Assembly: GCA_944390225.1 (NCBI GenBank)
Contig: CALXPB010000002.1
Location: 1 to 63,649, forward strand
Length of the DNA stretch: 63,649 bases
Direction: 5' to 3'
From: an uncultured Alphaproteobacteria bacterium
GTDB lineage: Bacteria; Pseudomonadota; Alphaproteobacteria; Rs-D84
Of this stretch, positions 60,901 through 63,649 are shown one piece after another. A program made the position numbers and the translations under genes. The notes beneath the pieces are model-generated. The model had not been told where the DNA came from. It saw nothing but the letters and a program-made list of their open reading frames with translations, and searched no databases. Positions within the stretch are counted from its first letter, which is position 1, and each line of letters begins with the position of its first letter.

Positions 60901-62221
60901 TTTCTCCGCCCTCCATCAAACCTTCTTTTATATCACCTATTGCTAACGCCAGTGCCGCGCGTTTTGTAAATAAATCGTACTTAGCCGCGTTATTCTGCTT
61001 ATGCGCATCAGCTAAATCGGCCAACGCTGTTTGCCAATCAAGCATTGTTGCTTTGCCTACTTTATACATACTGGCCGTTACCTCTTCTGACTCTTTTGCA
61101 GAAGCCAATAACGTTCCTGTTTGTTTTAACACCATTTGCGCTGTTTTATAATTTTGATACGCAGTGAACACATCCAACATCGCGTTATCAACCGTTAAAC
61201 GTTCTTGTTCTTTGGCACGTTCATAGTTTACTTGCGCAGAACGAACATTATAGAAATTTGCAAAACCCGCAAATATCGGCATTGAAGCGCGAATACCTAT
61301 ACTTCCACTGATATTATCCTGTCCGGAATTAAACACCTCACCAGGAGTGTCATTCCAAGACAAACTACCACTGGCAGAAATACTCGGTAAATTGCTAAGA
61401 AATGCGCTATTTCTACGGTGCCACGCAGCATCTTTGTTTGCAGTTGCACGCAAAAGGTCTGGTCGCTTTTCTCGCGCCAAAGCAATTAACTCTTCTATGC
61501 TTTCATTTTCTGCTTCGGATCCGAAATCGGATGGCATATCCGCAATTTCTATATTTTGCTCTGCCGGGAAAGATAACTTTGCTAATAAATTCCCTTTGGC
61601 TATTTCACGGTTATTTTTTGCCCGTTCTAAATCCAAAATACTGCTGGATAATGTAACATCTGCTTTTAAGACATCTGCTTTTGCAACGGATCCGGCTTTA
61701 AATTTCGTATCTGCGGTCTTTTTGGCAGTTTGAGATACATCCAATACAGCCTGTGCGGTAATAACGTCTGCATCTGCATTTAATAGAGCATAATATGCAC
61801 CGATGATTCCATAAACATAGTTTTGAACGGACTCACTATAATCAAAACCAGTCGCACGCCAAGTAGAAATTAATTGATTTACATCGGATAACCTTTTACC
61901 AAAATCAAAAATCAAATACGAAGCAGAAATTGAAGCACCATAAGACCAATCAGACCATTCTTTATTTCTATACGGTAAACTTGCCGAACCAGAAGCACTT
62001 ATACTTGGTAAATATTGTGCATATCCGGCATTTTTGCTAAACCTTGCCGACTCCAAAGATAAATATGCAGATGCGGTTTCTGGATTACGGCATAATCCCA
62101 ATTCTATAACTTCTTGTAAAGTTAATTTCCCTTCTGGAACAGTAGTTATAGACATACAATCTTGCACAGCCCATAATTGCGTGGGCAGCGCACACAATGA
62201 GATTAACAATATTTTTTTCAT
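60893..62221 (-). CDS. tolC: TolC-family outer-membrane efflux protein
   Basis: Encodes 442 aa with a signal peptide (about 1-18, ending LWA). TolC family proteins form the outer-membrane tunnel of tripartite exporters. Two related helical halves with alternating strands are visible (about 30-230, 240-430), including LYAASG-like strand ends and ANKDAAWHRRNSAF. AGAGAGAG precedes the ATG. It is in one operon with the macA-like gene. Confidence 0.9.
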   Translation of the reverse strand: MKKILLISLCALPTQLWAVQDCMSITTVPEGKLTLQEVIELGLCRNPETASAYLSLESARFSKNAGYAQYLPSISASGSASLPYRNKEWSDWSYGASISASYLIFDFGKRLSDVNQLISTWRATGFDYSESVQNYVYGIIGAYYALLNADADVITAQAVLDVSQTAKKTADTKFKAGSVAKADVLKADVTLSSSILDLERAKNNREIAKGNLLAKLSFPAEQNIEIADMPSDFGSEAENESIEELIALAREKRPDLLRATANKDAAWHRRNSAFLSNLPSISASGSLSWNDTPGEVFNSGQDNISGSIGIRASMPIFAGFANFYNVRSAQVNYERAKEQERLTVDNAMLDVFTAYQNYKTAQMVLKQTGTLLASAKESEEVTASMYKVGKATMLDWQTALADLADAHKQNNAAKYDLFTKRAALALAIGDIKEGLMEGGENE

Positions 62222-62322
62222 AAAAACTCTCTCTTTCTCAAAAAATAATATATTACATATAATATAATTTTTCTGTTGAATTACAACTTTTTTTTGCGTA
62301 GTATAGTCTCACAAGACATGAC

Positions 62323-62396
62323 GGCCTGGTGGCAGAGTGGTTATGCAGAGGACTGCAAATCCTTGTATGCCGGTTCGATTCCGACCCAGGCCTCCA
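62323..62396 (+). tRNA. tRNA-Cys (anticodon GCA)
   Basis: Acceptor GGCCTGG/CCAGGCC, D-arm GCA...TGC, anticodon loop CTGCAAA (GCA), T-loop TTCGATT, discriminator T and encoded CCA. The discriminator U is characteristic of tRNA-Cys. The T-stem has one C-A mismatch (GCCGG with CCGAC). A TATAGT box (62302-62307) precedes it. Confidence 0.96.
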
Positions 62397-62407
62397 ATAT
62401 TTTCATA

Positions 62408-63490
62408 ATGATTGAAACAATAACTCTATCTAATTTCAGAAACCACATCGCATGCAGGGTAAAAACGCATGGTTGCCATAACGTAATAATTACAGGACCG
62501 AACGGAGCAGGTAAGACCGCAATATTAGAAGCCGTATCAATGCTGGGTGGAGATCGGGGGTTACGTGGAGCAAACATGAATGAAATATCACGATTTAATG
62601 GCGATGGTGGTTTTTCTATTTTTGCAAACTTAACTGATGAAACCGAAATTTCTGTATGCTTTTCACCAAACGACACAAACAGGCGCGCAAAAATAGACGG
62701 AGACAATACAACATTATCAGATTTATCCGACATTCTTAGAATTGTTTGGCTAACTCCGAAAGAAGACCGACTTTTTATAGACGCGGCATCTGAACGGCGG
62801 GCTTTTTTTGATAGACTTGTAACAAGTTTTGACTCATCACATGCTGGACGTGTTGCAAAACTATCTAAACTTATGACCGAGCGCGCAATAGCCATAAAAA
62901 ACGGATGTGATAAAAAGTGGCTTGATGCCTTAGACCTCCAAATTGCAGGTACCGCCGTGGCAATTTCCACAGCACGAATTCAGTATGCTGGCGAACTAAA
63001 TTATTTTCTAAAAAATTGTGCGGTTACCATATCAGGTTTAATAGAAACAATGCTTATTGATGGGAATACACCAACAGAAGCAGAACGTAAATATCTTGTA
63101 TACTTATACGATAACCGTGATTTAATCGGTGATAAAATGATTCTGGATGGTCCGAACAAATCTGATTTCGGCGTATTTAATAAAGAACTAAATTTACCTG
63201 CAAACATTACAAGCACAGGTCAACAAAAAACGGTCTTACTGGAATTAATAATGAGTCATGCAAAACTCGTTCAGGCAAAGACAAAACATCAACCACTGAT
63301 ATTATTGGACGAAGCCGCAGCCCATTTAGATTATGTGGCACGTAAAAAATTATTTTACGAACTTGGGACGGCTGATGCTCAAGTTTGGGCAACTGGTCTG
63401 GATCCAGAAGTTTTTTCTGAAGTTCCAAATGCAGTATTTGTTGCTTGCAAGAATGGCACAATAAATAATATACTTGTCGCGAGGAACTGA
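62408..63490 (+). CDS. recF: DNA replication/repair protein RecF
   Basis: Encodes 360 aa from the ATG at 62408 (MIETITL). The longer frame from 62276 crosses the tRNA gene. RecF is an SMC-like ATPase that loads RecA at gaps. Walker A GPNGAGKTAI is at about 35-44, with a signature-like TGQQKTVLL and Walker B PLILLDEAAAHLD. It starts 11 bases after the encoded CCA of tRNA-Cys, without a Shine-Dalgarno. dnaA and dnaN, usually adjacent, are not here. Confidence 0.95.
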   Translation: MIETITLSNFRNHIACRVKTHGCHNVIITGPNGAGKTAILEAVSMLGGDRGLRGANMNEISRFNGDGGFSIFANLTDETEISVCFSPNDTNRRAKIDGDNTTLSDLSDILRIVWLTPKEDRLFIDAASERRAFFDRLVTSFDSSHAGRVAKLSKLMTERAIAIKNGCDKKWLDALDLQIAGTAVAISTARIQYAGELNYFLKNCAVTISGLIETMLIDGNTPTEAERKYLVYLYDNRDLIGDKMILDGPNKSDFGVFNKELNLPANITSTGQQKTVLLELIMSHAKLVQAKTKHQPLILLDEAAAHLDYVARKKLFYELGTADAQVWATGLDPEVFSEVPNAVFVACKNGTINNILVARN

Positions 63491-63491
63491 T

Positions 63492-63649
63492 ATGAGCAAA
63501 ATAGATTACCAAAATTTATTGGATAATGCATTAAAATCTGTCGTTAAAGATGCTCTAATTCACGCGCAGTTTAACGGACTGGGGGACGGAACACATTTTT
63601 TCATAACTTTTAAAACCAGAGCCCATGGTGTGGTTTTACCAGACTTTCT
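63492..63649 (+). CDS. sspB: SspB-family ClpXP adaptor, 5' part
   Basis: The first 52 codons are inside the window. The ATG at 63492 follows GAGGAA. The start MSKIDYQNLLDNALKSVVKD and the motif HFFITFKTRAHGVVLPD match the alphaproteobacterial SspB family, which delivers ssrA-tagged proteins to ClpXP. The gene continues past the right edge and follows recF by one base. Confidence 0.85.
   Translation, partial: MSKIDYQNLLDNALKSVVKDALIHAQFNGLGDGTHFFITFKTRAHGVVLPDF

Noticed and set aside
62276..62407. RecF starting at 62276
   Set aside because: The extra N-terminus would be translated tRNA-Cys sequence.

Overview
The window is about 64 kb of AT-rich chromosome from a Gram-negative bacterium, most likely an uncultured, host-associated alphaproteobacterium with a reduced genome. 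The support is the 5' end of a 16S gene at the left edge, a DUF4167 protein, an alphaproteobacterial-type SspB start at the right edge, the YfgM-like/BamB pair near Der, nusA-infB and truB-rpsO-pnp, and a full outer-membrane toolkit (LpxD, FabZ, LptF, LptD, SurA, Skp, Pal, TolC). I name no genus.

Layout: (1) 1-660: 5' end of a minus-strand 16S rRNA gene, its long leader and its promoter. (2) 0.66-3.1 kb: an outer-membrane protein and a Cys-containing exported protein, divergently transcribed. (3) 3.2-15.5 kb, all minus: three very Cys-rich or coiled-coil exported proteins, an RluA-family pseudouridine synthase, a small exported protein, a zinc-ribbon membrane protein, and three tandem proteins with prepilin N-termini that look like PilV-type minor pilins (tip adhesins of type IVb pili). 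(4) 15.6-21 kb, plus: DUF4167 protein, dnaX, a PilS-like type IVb pilin, an OmpA-like lipoprotein, then skp-lpxD-fabZ. (5) 21-31 kb: a VirD4/TraG coupling protein, rsmE, an RsuA-family pseudouridine synthase, a TPR protein, rpoH with a porin-like gene, a YfgM-like/BamB pair, a Yip1-like protein and der. (6) 31-46.8 kb: nusA-infB, lptF-lptD-surA-rlmN, two TrpF-like TIM-barrel paralogues, an OmpA-like lipoprotein, tRNA-Val, ybaB, pnp, rpsO, truB. (7) 46.8-54.5 kb: two unknown paralogues, xseB-mutS, a UDG-like gene with infC, pal, parA-parB with two parS-like sites. (8) 54.5-63.6 kb: rsmG, a TPR protein with gpsA, a MacAB-TolC-type exporter, tRNA-Cys, recF and the start of sspB.

The most unusual content is the surface/pilus biology: three PilV-like adhesin paralogues side by side, one lacking the conserved Glu+5, beside giant exported proteins built on a regular cysteine spacing, with a matching PilS-like pilin about 2 kb away. 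No other pilus machinery is in the window. The second theme is gene expression. Several genes (1745, lpxD, virD4, rpoH, lptF, rsmG) have a sigma70-like -10 box only 6-9 nt before the start codon, so their mRNAs should be leaderless or nearly so. infC appears to start at AUU behind a strong Shine-Dalgarno. nusA-infB and pnp have structured leaders. recF begins 11 nt after a tRNA-Cys gene.

Nothing resembling a CRISPR array, insertion sequence, integrase or prophage was seen. All assignments come from reading motifs and gene order; no database search was run.
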